Part shown: positions 9,003 through 18,689 of the stretch, one piece after another
Numbering within the stretch: position 1 is the stretch's first letter
Layout of the letters: each line of letters begins with the position of its first letter
Assembly: GCF_044597725.1 (NCBI RefSeq)
Contig: NZ_CP139003.1
Coordinates: forward strand, 2,480,001-2,544,000
Origin: Bermanella sp044597725
GTDB lineage: Bacteria > Pseudomonadota > Gammaproteobacteria > Pseudomonadales > Oceanobacteraceae
Direction: 5' to 3'
Length of the DNA: 64,000 nt
The notes under the pieces: model-generated
Told to the model about the DNA's origin: nothing
Database searches by the model: none
What the model saw: the letters and a program-made list of their open reading frames with translations, nothing else
Position numbers and translations under genes: made by a program

Positions 9003-9878
9003 ATGAATATAAGCTTTTTTGGCCTAGGAAAAATGGGCAACCCCATGGCAAGCCATCTTGCACACCAAGGCCATAGCCTAACAATTTACAACCGCACGCA
9101 AAGCAAAGCTGAAGCTTGGCTAAAACAGCACAATGCCTCTAAACACACACTGGCACTTACCGCAGCAGAAGCCTGCAAAGAGTGCGATATTCTGATTATG
9201 TGTGTGGGTAACGATACTGATGTCGAAAACGTATTATTCGGCAAAGAAGGCGCACACGAGACACTCAAGCCCGGCACACTGGTCATCGACCACACAACCA
9301 CCAGCGCCGACTTAGCCAAAAACATGCATAAGCAACTAAGCCAATTACAAGTGGACTTTGTTGATGCACCGGTTTCAGGTGGCGAGCAAGGCGCTATAAA
9401 TGGACAGCTAAGCATTATGTGCGGAGGCGACCTACTGAGCGTAGAACGCGCGAAAACAGCTACAGCAGCTTATAGCAAAGCATTTAACCACATGGGAGAA
9501 CCAGGTACAGGGCAACTCACCAAAATGGTCAACCAAATATGTGTCGCGGGCTTAGTTGAAGCGCTAGCGGAAGGCATCCATTTTGGACAAAAAGCAGGGC
9601 TTGATATGGAAAAGGTCATGCAAGTAGTGGGTGCTGGCGCAGGAAGCTCATGGCAATTGGTAAATAGACACAAGACCATGCTTAACAATGAATATAACTT
9701 TGGCTTTGCCATTGACCACATGCGAAAAGACTTGGATATATGCCTCAGTCAGGCACGAAAAATTCAAGCACAGCTACCATCGACGGCATTGGTGGATCAA
9801 CTTTATGGGGAACTACAACAAACTGGAGATGGGCAACTGGATACGTCAGCCCTGCTGAAGAGACTACAAAGAGAATAA
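9003..9878 (+). CDS. 3-hydroxyisobutyrate dehydrogenase-family oxidoreductase
   Basis: NAD(P)-dependent beta-hydroxyacid dehydrogenase of 291 aa. The Rossmann motif GLGKMGNPMA is at residues 7-16, the substrate-binding DAPVSGGEQGAINGQLSIM at about 121-139, and the catalytic lysine in GQLTKMVNQICVAG at about K174. Family members reduce tartronate semialdehyde, oxidise 3-hydroxyisobutyrate or act on succinic semialdehyde. The substrate cannot be told from sequence, and the neighbours (gltA, tRNAs) give no pathway hint. It stands alone on the plus strand. Confidence 0.85.
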   Translation: MNISFFGLGKMGNPMASHLAHQGHSLTIYNRTQSKAEAWLKQHNASKHTLALTAAEACKECDILIMCVGNDTDVENVLFGKEGAHETLKPGTLVIDHTTTSADLAKNMHKQLSQLQVDFVDAPVSGGEQGAINGQLSIMCGGDLLSVERAKTATAAYSKAFNHMGEPGTGQLTKMVNQICVAGLVEALAEGIHFGQKAGLDMEKVMQVVGAGAGSSWQLVNRHKTMLNNEYNFGFAIDHMRKDLDICLSQARKIQAQLPSTALVDQLYGELQQTGDGQLDTSALLKRLQRE

Positions 9879-9908
9879 AAAACAAGAGAATATAACTGAA
9901 AAACTAAA

Positions 9909-9993
<85 letters not shown>

Positions 9994-10097
9994 ACAACAA
10001 GGGACGCTAGATGCCAATAATAGCAGTCCAGCTTATAACGGTAGCTCTATTTTCTTGACCTTTCAACAACCCTAATAGGCTGGTTAAGACAAGAAAA

Positions 10098-10182
<85 letters not shown>

Positions 10183-10183
10183 A

Positions 10184-10260
10184 TGGGGTGACTGAAGGGG
10201 ATCGAACCCTCGACCACAGGAATCACAATCCTGCGCTCTACCAACTGAGCTACAGTCACC
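10184..10260 (-). tRNA. tRNA-His (GTG)
   Basis: 77 nt including the extra 5' G(-1) that faces discriminator C73, which is diagnostic for tRNA-His. The anticodon loop centres on GTG, and CCA is encoded. It is part of the Arg-His-Leu-Leu cluster read on the minus strand. Confidence 0.96.
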
Positions 10261-10291
10261 ACTATACACTACACTTTCTTAAGCCAAGAGC

Positions 10292-10368
10292 TGGCGCGCC
10301 CGACAGGAATTGAACCTGTAACCCTCGGCTTAGAAGGCCGATGCTCTATCCGATTGAGCTACGGGCGC
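10292..10368 (-). tRNA. tRNA-Arg (TCT)
   Basis: 77 nt. The anticodon stem TCGGC/GCCGA encloses CTTCTAA, giving anticodon TCT. The T-loop is GGTTCAATTCC, and CCA is encoded. It is the first gene of the tRNA cluster in transcription order. Confidence 0.95.
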
Positions 10369-10598
10369 TTCCTCATTTGGCTTTAGCCAAAACAACCGGA
10401 TAAAAGCTTGGCTGCCACTTGATGGGTAGTGCTCATCAAGTGGATGCGCATATTACGTATGAGAGCCTAATGCGTCAACCACTTTTTTCAATTTTTTTAT
10501 ATAAAACAAGAAGTTCCATGTTTTTAACGCTTTGCTTTGTATTCCACGCGAACCATGCGAAAATTGCCAAAATTTTTCTTACTTACAACAGGAAAACC

Positions 10599-11453
10599 AT
10601 GACTGCTATCCCCATTGACGGCTTGGCTGTAAGCGCCTCTATTAAAGAAAATGTCGCCCAACGCATCAAACAACGAACTGATGCAGGAAAACGCGCACCG
10701 GGGCTTGCTGTCATTCTTGTGGGCAGTGATGCCGCCAGTGAAGTCTACGTTGGTAAAAAACGCCAAGCCTGCGAGGCTATTGGTATTAAAAGCGTTGCCC
10801 ATGACTTACCCGCCGACACTACCCAAGACACCCTATTGAGCCTGATTGACTCCCTAAATGAGGACGACAGTGTCGATGGCATTTTAGTACAACTGCCCTT
10901 ACCTGCTCACTTAGACAGCACCAAGGTTCTAGAACGCATTAGCCCAACTAAGGATGTTGACGGTTTCCACCCTTATAACGTTGGTCGCTTATCTCAGCGT
11001 ATACCTGTTTTACGCTCATGTACGCCTGCCGGCATCATGACATTATTAAAACACTACGAGCTTGACGTAAAAGGCTTGCATGCGGTTATTGTTGGCGCAT
11101 CTAACATTGTTGGACGTCCAATGTGTATGGAGTTATTACTAGCAGGCTCCACAACAACGGTTTGTCACCGCTTCACCAAAGACCTAAAGCATCACGTAGA
11201 GCAAGCTGATTTATTAATTGTGGCTGTCGGGAAGCGCGGTCTGGTGGACCCAGAATGGGTTAAGCCTGGCGCTATCGTTATTGATGTGGCTATCAACCGT
11301 TTAGAAAATGGCAAACTAGCTGGCGATTTAGATTACGACGCTGTGGCTAAGCGCGCAGCGTATATTACCCCTGTACCGGGTGGTGTTGGCCCTATGACCG
11401 TTGCCACACTTATGGAAAACACCCTATATGCGTGCGAACACTTTAATAGCTGA
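10599..11453 (+). CDS. folD: Methylenetetrahydrofolate dehydrogenase / cyclohydrolase
   Basis: Bifunctional one-carbon enzyme that interconverts 5,10-methylene-, methenyl- and 10-formyl-tetrahydrofolate using NADP. From the ATG at 10599 (AGGAAAA ahead) it is 284 aa, the usual FolD length. An in-frame ATG at 10419 would add 60 atypical residues and is rejected. Motifs: YVGKKRQACEAIGI (catalytic Lys), VDGILVQLPLP, the NADP-binding VIVGASNIVGRPM, and the C-terminal signature PVPGGVGPMTVATLMENT. It is monocistronic. Confidence 0.97.
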   Translation: MTAIPIDGLAVSASIKENVAQRIKQRTDAGKRAPGLAVILVGSDAASEVYVGKKRQACEAIGIKSVAHDLPADTTQDTLLSLIDSLNEDDSVDGILVQLPLPAHLDSTKVLERISPTKDVDGFHPYNVGRLSQRIPVLRSCTPAGIMTLLKHYELDVKGLHAVIVGASNIVGRPMCMELLLAGSTTTVCHRFTKDLKHHVEQADLLIVAVGKRGLVDPEWVKPGAIVIDVAINRLENGKLAGDLDYDAVAKRAAYITPVPGGVGPMTVATLMENTLYACEHFNS

Positions 11454-11493
11454 TAACAACCAACAGCATTAAGCCACTCTGTTTTAACGTGAG

Positions 11494-11530
11494 GTTTTAA
11501 AGTGGATTAAACCCTAATCCACTTTAAAAC
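11494..11530. terminator. Bidirectional terminator between folD and the chemoreceptor gene
   Basis: A perfect 16-base inverted repeat (11494-11509 and 11515-11530) with a 5-base loop and A/T runs at both ends of the stem. It lies between convergent genes, and its right arm includes the last codons of the chemoreceptor gene. Confidence 0.8.
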
Positions 11531-13139
11531 TGCCTGTACGATCATTCAACACACTTGCTTGATCGCTTAAATTATCAACCGAACTCGCAATTAACTCAGT
11601 GCTTTCTTGCCCTCTTTCGCTAAGTTCTTTGGCACCGTGTAAGTTCGAGTTTATTTCATCAATGACCGAGGTTTGTTCTTCAATGGCGGAGGCAACCTGC
11701 ATAATGCTGTCGGTAATTGATACCAACACTTCCGAAACCTGATCAAAATCATGCTGGCTTTGTTTGGCTTTTGCCACGGTTTGTTCCGCTTTTTCTTGAC
11801 CTTGCGTCATGGATGTAACCGCTTGACTAACACCTGAACGCAGAGTCTCTATCATATTGTTAATATCGCCCGTGGATTCTTGTGTGCGACTGGCTAAGGT
11901 TCTCACTTCATCGGCCACCACCGCAAACCCTCTACCCTGCTCACCAGCACGGGCGGCTTCAATGGCAGCGTTTAGTGCAAGCAAATTAGTTTGTTCGGCA
12001 ATGGCTTTAATAACATCTAAAACCGATTCAATATTGGCTGTTTCTGTTTCCAGTTTTTTTATCACCTCAGCCGAGTGATTAACATTGTCCACCAAGTCGG
12101 CTATTTCATTCATCGCCTGGCCATAATCGGCAGCCACCTGCCTAACCATACCATCGGCATTTTTTGCCTGATTCGATACTTCTTGGCTATTTGACGACAC
12201 TTCCTGAATCGCCGACCCCATCTCTTGGTTTGCAGTGGCAACCATATCCATAGACGCAGCATATTTATCACTCACTTCCTTGGTATCGCGAACACCGGAA
12301 GTAAGATGCTGACTTGCCGATTTCACTTCGGCCGATACACCTTGAGTTTCCCTAATTAATTCTCGTAAACCCTGTAAAAATTCATTAAAGGTATTGGAAA
12401 GCGTGCCTATTTCATCTTTACCCATAACCGGTATAACAATGGTTAAATCCCCTTTACCAGAAGCCAGTTCTCGCAATACTCGAGTAAGTTTACTAATGGG
12501 TTTGACGATAATACGAGGGAACAATATAGCAATGGCCAAGGTTACCCCCAATGCAATAATCACTAAAATCGTAGCTTCAACAACAGCTTCATTTTTAATT
12601 ACAGTTGCCTCAGCCTGAAGTGCTTCTGCTTCTTGACCAAGCAACTCACCTAACTGATCTAACGTACCTCGCATAGCTTCAAACTCATCCCGCGCCGAAC
12701 CCATACTACGTTCAGCTGCCGAAGCCGCATTACCTGCCATGGCATCAGCAACAATATCATTGGAGTTTGGACGCCAAGCAGTAAATTCGGTAAGGAATTT
12801 TTGCGCTAATTCTTTTGCTTTTGGTCGCACTTCCATATTCAGGATTTGCTTCAGACGATCTTCAACTTGTTGAATATTTTCTTGGTGAGCTTGCTCCCTT
12901 GCTTGGCTCGGCTGCCCTAGAGCAATGGTTCGCTCGGCAATTTGTGCTTGATACAAATCGCGATCGGCATTTAATACCAATTGTACAGCGGGAATATATT
13001 CACGATTGATAAATGAATAATCAGACGATATTTGTTCAAGCGTTGAAATCAAGACATAAGAAACCAGTAACAACAATATACCCACTAAGGCAATTGGGAG
13101 GGCCAGTTTCTTTCTTAAGCCTAAATCTGCCCAGTTCAT
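11514..13139 (-). CDS. Methyl-accepting chemotaxis protein
   Basis: Chemoreceptor of 541 aa. A first transmembrane helix (about 11-31) is followed by a roughly 155-residue helical periplasmic domain of the four-helix-bundle type. A second helix (about 187-208) leads to a HAMP domain (PRIIVKPISKLTRVL onward). The cytoplasmic signalling hairpin has its conserved tip at AEQTNLLALNAAIEAARAGEQGRGFAVVADEVRTLA, which contacts CheA/CheW. There is no C-terminal CheR-tethering pentapeptide, as the protein ends GSFKVD. The ligand is unknown. It is not in an operon with che genes. Confidence 0.93.
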   Translation of the reverse strand: MNWADLGLRKKLALPIALVGILLLLVSYVLISTLEQISSDYSFINREYIPAVQLVLNADRDLYQAQIAERTIALGQPSQAREQAHQENIQQVEDRLKQILNMEVRPKAKELAQKFLTEFTAWRPNSNDIVADAMAGNAASAAERSMGSARDEFEAMRGTLDQLGELLGQEAEALQAEATVIKNEAVVEATILVIIALGVTLAIAILFPRIIVKPISKLTRVLRELASGKGDLTIVIPVMGKDEIGTLSNTFNEFLQGLRELIRETQGVSAEVKSASQHLTSGVRDTKEVSDKYAASMDMVATANQEMGSAIQEVSSNSQEVSNQAKNADGMVRQVAADYGQAMNEIADLVDNVNHSAEVIKKLETETANIESVLDVIKAIAEQTNLLALNAAIEAARAGEQGRGFAVVADEVRTLASRTQESTGDINNMIETLRSGVSQAVTSMTQGQEKAEQTVAKAKQSQHDFDQVSEVLVSITDSIMQVASAIEEQTSVIDEINSNLHGAKELSERGQESTELIASSVDNLSDQASVLNDRTGSFKVD

Positions 13140-13226
13140 TAGAATGCTCTCTCTTGGTGCAAGTTAACCCTTTTTATAAAGTTAGCAGCTATTTTTAAGA
13201 ACACCCAATTTAATGACCCAAACTGA

Positions 13227-14258
13227 CTATGCAAAAGGAGGTAAATTCACCTCAGAAAGGTCCACAATGCCATCACTGGGGTCAATAACAATATCTGATC
13301 GCGCTAGCGTATAGGCTTTACCAGTAATGGTACTGGCCACCGCTTTTCGATTACCCACTTTCACCTCCCCTTGAAAATACCCAACAAAGGTTGTGCTGCG
13401 TAACGAAACAGTTTCTAGCGCATCGCCTACCGTTAATTCTCCTTTGGCATAATGGTACGAAAGTCTTGCTGCAGTTCCCGTTCCGGTAGTACTGCGGCAA
13501 ATAACGTTAGGATGGACATAAGTGGCACTGGCTGAACGCCAATGTTGTTCGCTAATATTTTGCAACGGACCCATAAAATGCAGAAACGGTAACGGACCCA
13601 CATCGCCTAGCTCTGGATGGTAATACGATTTGTGTTCGCGAATAGCTTCAACAATTTTATTTGCCACCGCGGCCAACTGTATTTCTTCTTCCCGTATGAG
13701 TTTAAAACCCAATGATTCAGCATCAACTAACGCATAAAAACCGCCACTGTAAGCAATGCTATATTGCACCTTGCCTAAACCCGGTACATCAATATGGGCA
13801 TCCAATTCTTCGATATAACTGGGTAAGCCTTGAATAGTAACAGACTCCACACGACCATTTTTGTTATGTGCCATCACATCAACCAAACCGGCAGGTGACT
13901 CAAGGGTAAAATGCTGTTCGCCTTCCTGCATAGGAATCATGCCACTTTCTAATAAAGCCGTGGCCGTGCAAATGGTATTGGAGCCAGAATAAATGGGGTA
14001 CCCCATTACCTCCATAATAATGTAGCCATATTCCGCTTTGGGGTCGCATGCTGGCACCACTAAATCAATCGACATCTCCGGAATACCAAATGGCTCATAC
14101 AACAAAAGTTTTCGCAAACCATCGGCATGATCACGCAAATATTCCATTTGAGCGCGCACAGTTTTACCCGGTAAATCACCAACCCCATCAACAACAATTC
14201 GGCTCACATCACCGCCGGCATGAGTATCAATTAGTTTAATCACATGAGATGCAGCCAT
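13227..14258 (-). CDS. Proline racemase-family protein (hydroxyproline epimerase / trans-3-hydroxyproline dehydratase-like)
   Basis: 343 aa from the ATG at 14258, with HAGGDVSRIVVDGVGDLPG at the N-terminus as in the PF05544 family. The two positions that hold catalytic cysteines in proline racemase are changed. The first motif reads YPIYSGSNTIC (Ser where MCGH has Cys), and the second reads CRSTTGTGTAARL (Thr where SPCGTGT has Cys). Known trans-3-hydroxyproline dehydratases lose one cysteine; here both appear substituted. Substrate is therefore uncertain, and a dehydratase is likelier than a racemase. It lies 14 bp after the reductase gene, probably in one operon. Confidence 0.8.
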   Translation of the reverse strand: MAASHVIKLIDTHAGGDVSRIVVDGVGDLPGKTVRAQMEYLRDHADGLRKLLLYEPFGIPEMSIDLVVPACDPKAEYGYIIMEVMGYPIYSGSNTICTATALLESGMIPMQEGEQHFTLESPAGLVDVMAHNKNGRVESVTIQGLPSYIEELDAHIDVPGLGKVQYSIAYSGGFYALVDAESLGFKLIREEEIQLAAVANKIVEAIREHKSYYHPELGDVGPLPFLHFMGPLQNISEQHWRSASATYVHPNVICRSTTGTGTAARLSYHYAKGELTVGDALETVSLRSTTFVGYFQGEVKVGNRKAVASTITGKAYTLARSDIVIDPSDGIVDLSEVNLPPFA

Positions 14259-14272
14259 TTTGTTATCCCCTA

Positions 14273-15415
14273 TTAAAGAGCGTAGGCTTGTCCGTATTGT
14301 TGCCATTCATCATCTGGCACAATCACAATTTTCCCTAAATAATCATCACGTCGATTATCGGCAAAATAGGTTTCTGCTGCGTGTAATTCACTTAATTTAA
14401 ACGCACCGTGTAATACAGGTTTTAACTGGCCTTTAGCAATCCATTGCATGAGCTGATCGGCTTCTGCTCGCGTACCGTGCGAGACACCAAATATTTGAAT
14501 TTGGTACAGGTAAATTTTTGTCCAGAGAATTTCAGTTACGTTACCTGCACTGGCACCTGCAATGGATAATCTCGGGTAACTTTTGCGCTGACTCATGAAC
14601 TGAGTCATAACATCCAGCAATGGGTTGGTCATAACGCCACCGGCCAAATCCATAACTGCATCAATGATGACACCACCGGTTGCCTCGTCGACTGCTTTTT
14701 TCCAATCGCTCACTTGGGTTCGATCAATCACCGATTGTGCACCCAGCGCTTTTAAGCCCGCTTCTTTACCAGGGCTTGAGATTGCGTGGGGAGTAGCCCC
14801 AATAATTCTACATAGCTGAATTAAAGCCGTACCTACACCACCACTGGCGCCACTAATCAAAACGTTCTCGCCTGCTTTGACGTTGGCCGAAGTCAGCATA
14901 TGGTAAGCCGTTTGATAAGAGCACATACCAAGTGATGCCAATTCGGCATCACTAATATCAACATTATCCATGGAGTAAAATTGCTCAGACGATACCGCCA
15001 CGTACTGGGCAAACCCACCGTCGGCACCATGACCATAATAATCAGGGGTAAGGTTAAGGTTTGGGTTATCGTTAGCGTAAATATTAAAGTCGAGCAAACC
15101 GCGCTGGCCAATACGCGCAGAATTTACTTCACTGCCCACATCAACTATGCGCCCCACAACATCGGCCCCCTGTATTCGCGGGAACTGAAGCGTCGGAGAC
15201 TGCGTCATTTGAAAGGAGGTAACCTGAGAGTTATCTTGGGTGGGATATAAACCTTCTCGAACTTTTCGATCGGTATTGTTTTTTGCCGTGGCGGTTACCT
15301 TCACCAACACCTCATGGGCCTTTGGTTTGGGTGTAGGCACAGTTTGGTAAACCAGCTTATCAATACCACCATGGCCCGTGAGCACCATGGCTTGCATAGT
15401 TTTGGGTATGATCAC
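14273..15415 (-). CDS. Zinc-independent medium-chain dehydrogenase/reductase (quinone oxidoreductase-like)
   Basis: 380 aa of the MDR superfamily. The GroES-like N-terminal half contains VLVKVTATAKNNTDRKVREG, and the Rossmann motif is ENVLISGASGGVGTALIQL. No structural-zinc cysteine cluster is seen, so an NADPH-dependent quinone or enone reductase is likely. The start is GTG at 15415 with GGAGGG 5 bases ahead; an ATG six codons inside is the alternative. It lies 64 bp downstream of an acyl-CoA dehydrogenase and may be a distal member of the catabolic operon. Confidence 0.82.
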   Translation of the reverse strand: MIIPKTMQAMVLTGHGGIDKLVYQTVPTPKPKAHEVLVKVTATAKNNTDRKVREGLYPTQDNSQVTSFQMTQSPTLQFPRIQGADVVGRIVDVGSEVNSARIGQRGLLDFNIYANDNPNLNLTPDYYGHGADGGFAQYVAVSSEQFYSMDNVDISDAELASLGMCSYQTAYHMLTSANVKAGENVLISGASGGVGTALIQLCRIIGATPHAISSPGKEAGLKALGAQSVIDRTQVSDWKKAVDEATGGVIIDAVMDLAGGVMTNPLLDVMTQFMSQRKSYPRLSIAGASAGNVTEILWTKIYLYQIQIFGVSHGTRAEADQLMQWIAKGQLKPVLHGAFKLSELHAAETYFADNRRDDYLGKIVIVPDDEWQQYGQAYAL

Positions 15416-15479
15416 ACTGCCCTCCTAGTCAATCTATCAAGTATAGAACAACTTGAATGTAACCCAAGGGCAATGCGAG

Positions 15480-16628
15480 TTAAATCCCCATTTGTTTAGC
15501 AATAATCTCGTTCATAATTTCACGAGTTCCACCGCCAATGGAGAGTATTCTATTATCACGATACAAACGCTCTACCACACATTCTCGCATTAACCCCATG
15601 CCACCCATAATTTGCACCGCTTGATGTGTAATATAATCGCTGGTATCGGTAGCAAAATTCTTTGCCATACTCACTTCTTTAATTTGGTCGATACCTTTAT
15701 CCATATTCATAGCAACCTGATACATCATGGTTTTACTCACTTCCAAGCGCGTCGCCATTTCTACTAACTTGTGCTTGGTAACTTGGTACTTACCAATTGG
15801 GCGACCAAACGCCTCACGCTCTTTTGCATATTTAAGCACTTGCTCTAAGGCGAGTTGAGCCGTCATATTCGCCATAGACGTCAACATTAATCGCTCGCTT
15901 TGGAAGTTTGCCATAATGGCAAAAAAACCCGTATTTTCTACACCAATTAAGTTTTCCGCTGGCACTAAACAATCGTCAAAAAATAACTCAGCGGTATCCG
16001 AGGCCCACCAGCACATTTTTTTAAGATTTCGTCCAACGGTAAAACCCGGTGTACCTTTTTCGATGAGTAAAAGAGATATGCCACTATAGCCATCACCGCC
16101 TGTGCGCACAGCCGTGGTATAAAAATCGGCCCGCGTACCTGAGGTAATAAACGTTTTGCTACCGTTAACTTTATAAAACTGTTTGCCATCTTTTTCTATT
16201 TTTTCTGCGCGCGTTTTTATATTTGCCACATCCGAACCACCACTGGGCTCCGTAATAGCTAGGGCTGCAATTTTTTCACCGGCCAAAACATCTGGTAAAA
16301 CCTTTTTCTGTAATGTTTCTGAACCCCATTTGGCAATAGGCGGTAACGCGATATCGTGAGAACCAAGGCTTGCTACCAAACCACCACTGGTGCTGCGCAT
16401 CATTTCTTCTGAAAAAACTAATTTATGTAAATAGTCCCCTGGCGTACCACCCCACTTTTCATCATAACCAAGGCCTAAAAAACCAGCCTCGCCCGCCTTA
16501 AGGTATAATTCTTTAGGGAAACTGCATTGTTCTTCCCAATCGTCAATGTGGGGCAAAATTTCCTTATCAACAAATCGTTTAACACTATCGCGTAAACCAT
16601 TGTGGGTTTCACTAAATATGTCTATCAC
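15480..16628 (-). CDS. Acyl-CoA dehydrogenase
   Basis: FAD-dependent alpha,beta-desaturase of 382 aa. Motifs: ALAITEPSGGSDVANIKT (flavin/substrate loop), CWWASDTAELFFDDCLVP, KYAKEREAFGRPIGKYQ and the C-terminal QIMGGMGLMRECVVERLYRD. The usual C-terminal catalytic Glu motif YEGT reads GGGT here, as in enzymes that place the base on an inner helix, where SERLM supplies a Glu. The start is GTG with GGAG about 10 bases upstream. It follows the biotin carboxylase gene by 41 bp. Confidence 0.92.
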   Translation of the reverse strand: MIDIFSETHNGLRDSVKRFVDKEILPHIDDWEEQCSFPKELYLKAGEAGFLGLGYDEKWGGTPGDYLHKLVFSEEMMRSTSGGLVASLGSHDIALPPIAKWGSETLQKKVLPDVLAGEKIAALAITEPSGGSDVANIKTRAEKIEKDGKQFYKVNGSKTFITSGTRADFYTTAVRTGGDGYSGISLLLIEKGTPGFTVGRNLKKMCWWASDTAELFFDDCLVPAENLIGVENTGFFAIMANFQSERLMLTSMANMTAQLALEQVLKYAKEREAFGRPIGKYQVTKHKLVEMATRLEVSKTMMYQVAMNMDKGIDQIKEVSMAKNFATDTSDYITHQAVQIMGGMGLMRECVVERLYRDNRILSIGGGTREIMNEIIAKQMGI

Positions 16629-16669
16629 CCTATCACTCCTTCTACGATACTATCGCAAACTTATTCTAA

Positions 16670-18664
16670 TTATGCCGCTTCTTCTTTCTCGTCTAACTCA
16701 ATCTCTACTAACACCTGCCTACCTTTAACCTGATCACCGACACTTATATGCACTTTACTAATACGCCCTTTGCAATCGGCTTTCATTGTGTGCTCCATCT
16801 TCATTGCTTCAAGCACTACAAGAGGTTTTCCTACATCTACTTCGTCACCTTCTTGAACCTGCACATCAACAATGGCACCATCCATAGACGCTTTAATATT
16901 GCCATCACCCGCTCTATGGGCACCTTGGCGCAAGGAATGTGTGATGTTTTCTATGCATTCACTGCCTGATAAGGTTTCTAAATACAATGAATTATTGCTA
17001 TCAAAAACAAACTGCTTGTGGTTTTGCACACCCTCTAACTCAAACGTTATGTGCGCTTCATTAAACGTGATCAGCTTGCAATGATATTGATCATCATCTA
17101 CTTGCAGCATGAACTCTTGTGAACGAGCATTTATCACATGAACTCCCACGGCACATTCTTGCTCGCCGTACCGTGTTGTTATCCAAGTGGGTGCAGGGTT
17201 AGAGTTACGCCAAAATCGGCGCTCTTCCGATTGTTCGAAAGCTTGCTGCAAATAAAACAACCAGCCCGATAAGCATTTCTCAAATTGAGACAAGCTCGCT
17301 GGCTCCATGCTTACGTCGTTTTTAAAATCCTGAGTGATAAATGCGGTTGTGGCTTCACCACTGGAAAAAACAGGATGCTCAAGTATATTGCGCAAGAAAC
17401 CTCGGTTGGTTTTTACACCCAGCAAGCGCATATTACTTAACGCCGAAACCAAACGCCGACGCGCTTGCTCGCGGTTATCGCCATAACAAATCACTTTGGC
17501 TAACATTGGGTCATAAAACGGAGTAATCATCTGGCCTTGTTTTATACCCGAGTCAACACGCAGACCATTCAACTGAGGGAAAGTAAGCTCATGCACCTGA
17601 CCAGTTTGCGGCATAAAATTATTGCCTGTGTCTTCGGCATATAAACGTACCTCCATCGCATGACCATTAATGTGTACTTGGTCTTGCGACATAGGTAGCG
17701 CTTGCCCTTCGGCTACTTGTATCTGCCACTCAACAAGGTCAATACCCGTGGTTAATTCAGTTACTGGGTGTTCAACCTGTAAACGTGTATTCATCTCTAG
17801 AAAATAAAACTCACCTGATTTATCAACTAAAAACTCAACTGTACCTGCACCTACATAATCACATGCCTTTGCCGCATTAACCGCAGCTTCGCCCATTTTT
17901 TTGCGTAGTTCTTCACTAACAAATGGCGATGGTGCTTCTTCCACGACTTTTTGGTGGCGACGCTGTACCGAACAATCACGCTCGCCTAAGTAAATACAAT
18001 TGCCATGTTGGTCAGCAAAGACTTGTATTTCGATGTGCCGCGGTTCGATAACGGCTTTTTCTAATATGACTTCGTCGCTACCAAAACCATTAAACGCTTC
18101 TGACTTTGCCGTTTTTAATTGTGCTGTAAATTCACCTTGTGTTTCTACCAAGCGCATACCACGGCCACCGCCACCTGCTGCCGCTTTAATCATGATGGGA
18201 TAACCCATCTCATTAGCTGCATGCAATAACGCATCGTCTGCTTGGTCGGCACCTTCATAACCCGGAATACAAGGTACGCCCGCTTTTAACATTTCAATTT
18301 TTGCTAAGCGCTTGTTACCCATAAGCTCAATGGCATGAGGGTTAGGGCCAATAAAGCTAATACCATTGCCCTGACATAAATCACAAAACTGGGTATTTTC
18401 TGAGAGAAAACCATAACCTGGGTGAACGGCATTCGCCCCTGTTTGTTTGCAGGCATCTACAATTGCCTGCATATTTAAATAGCTTTTATTGACCTGTGCA
18501 GGACCAATACAAACGGCTTGATCGGCAAATGAAACGTGCGGAGCATCGTGGTCGGCCTCGCTGTATACCGCCACGGTTGCATAGCCCATGGCCTTTGCCG
18601 TTTTGAGTACACGAAGTGCTATTTCACCCCGGTTTGCTACTAAAATTTTTGTAAATCCCGTCAT
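16670..18664 (-). CDS. atuF: Acyl-CoA carboxylase biotin-containing alpha subunit (geranyl/methylcrotonyl-CoA type)
   Basis: Biotin carboxylase plus biotin carrier in one 664-aa chain. It carboxylates its own biotin with ATP and bicarbonate and feeds the carboxyltransferase encoded three genes upstream. Residues 1-450 are biotin carboxylase (KILVANRGEIALRV, the ATP-grasp loop AAAGGGGRGMRLV, FLEMNTRLQVEHPVTE). A linker follows, and the C-terminal biotinyl domain has LEAMKMEHTM with the biotin lysine. AtuF and LiuD have nearly this length. The symbol rests on gene order (SDR, CT, ACAD, ECH, BC as in atuBCDEF) and on a TetR regulator, not on a tested substrate. Confidence 0.85.
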   Translation of the reverse strand: MTGFTKILVANRGEIALRVLKTAKAMGYATVAVYSEADHDAPHVSFADQAVCIGPAQVNKSYLNMQAIVDACKQTGANAVHPGYGFLSENTQFCDLCQGNGISFIGPNPHAIELMGNKRLAKIEMLKAGVPCIPGYEGADQADDALLHAANEMGYPIMIKAAAGGGGRGMRLVETQGEFTAQLKTAKSEAFNGFGSDEVILEKAVIEPRHIEIQVFADQHGNCIYLGERDCSVQRRHQKVVEEAPSPFVSEELRKKMGEAAVNAAKACDYVGAGTVEFLVDKSGEFYFLEMNTRLQVEHPVTELTTGIDLVEWQIQVAEGQALPMSQDQVHINGHAMEVRLYAEDTGNNFMPQTGQVHELTFPQLNGLRVDSGIKQGQMITPFYDPMLAKVICYGDNREQARRRLVSALSNMRLLGVKTNRGFLRNILEHPVFSSGEATTAFITQDFKNDVSMEPASLSQFEKCLSGWLFYLQQAFEQSEERRFWRNSNPAPTWITTRYGEQECAVGVHVINARSQEFMLQVDDDQYHCKLITFNEAHITFELEGVQNHKQFVFDSNNSLYLETLSGSECIENITHSLRQGAHRAGDGNIKASMDGAIVDVQVQEGDEVDVGKPLVVLEAMKMEHTMKADCKGRISKVHISVGDQVKGRQVLVEIELDEKEEAA

Positions 18665-18689
18665 CGACCTAAACCCTTTACTATCGCTA

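Noticed and set aside
10419..10598. N-terminal extension of FolD
   Set aside because: The residues do not match FolD, and the inner ATG at 10599 has a ribosome-binding site and gives the standard length.
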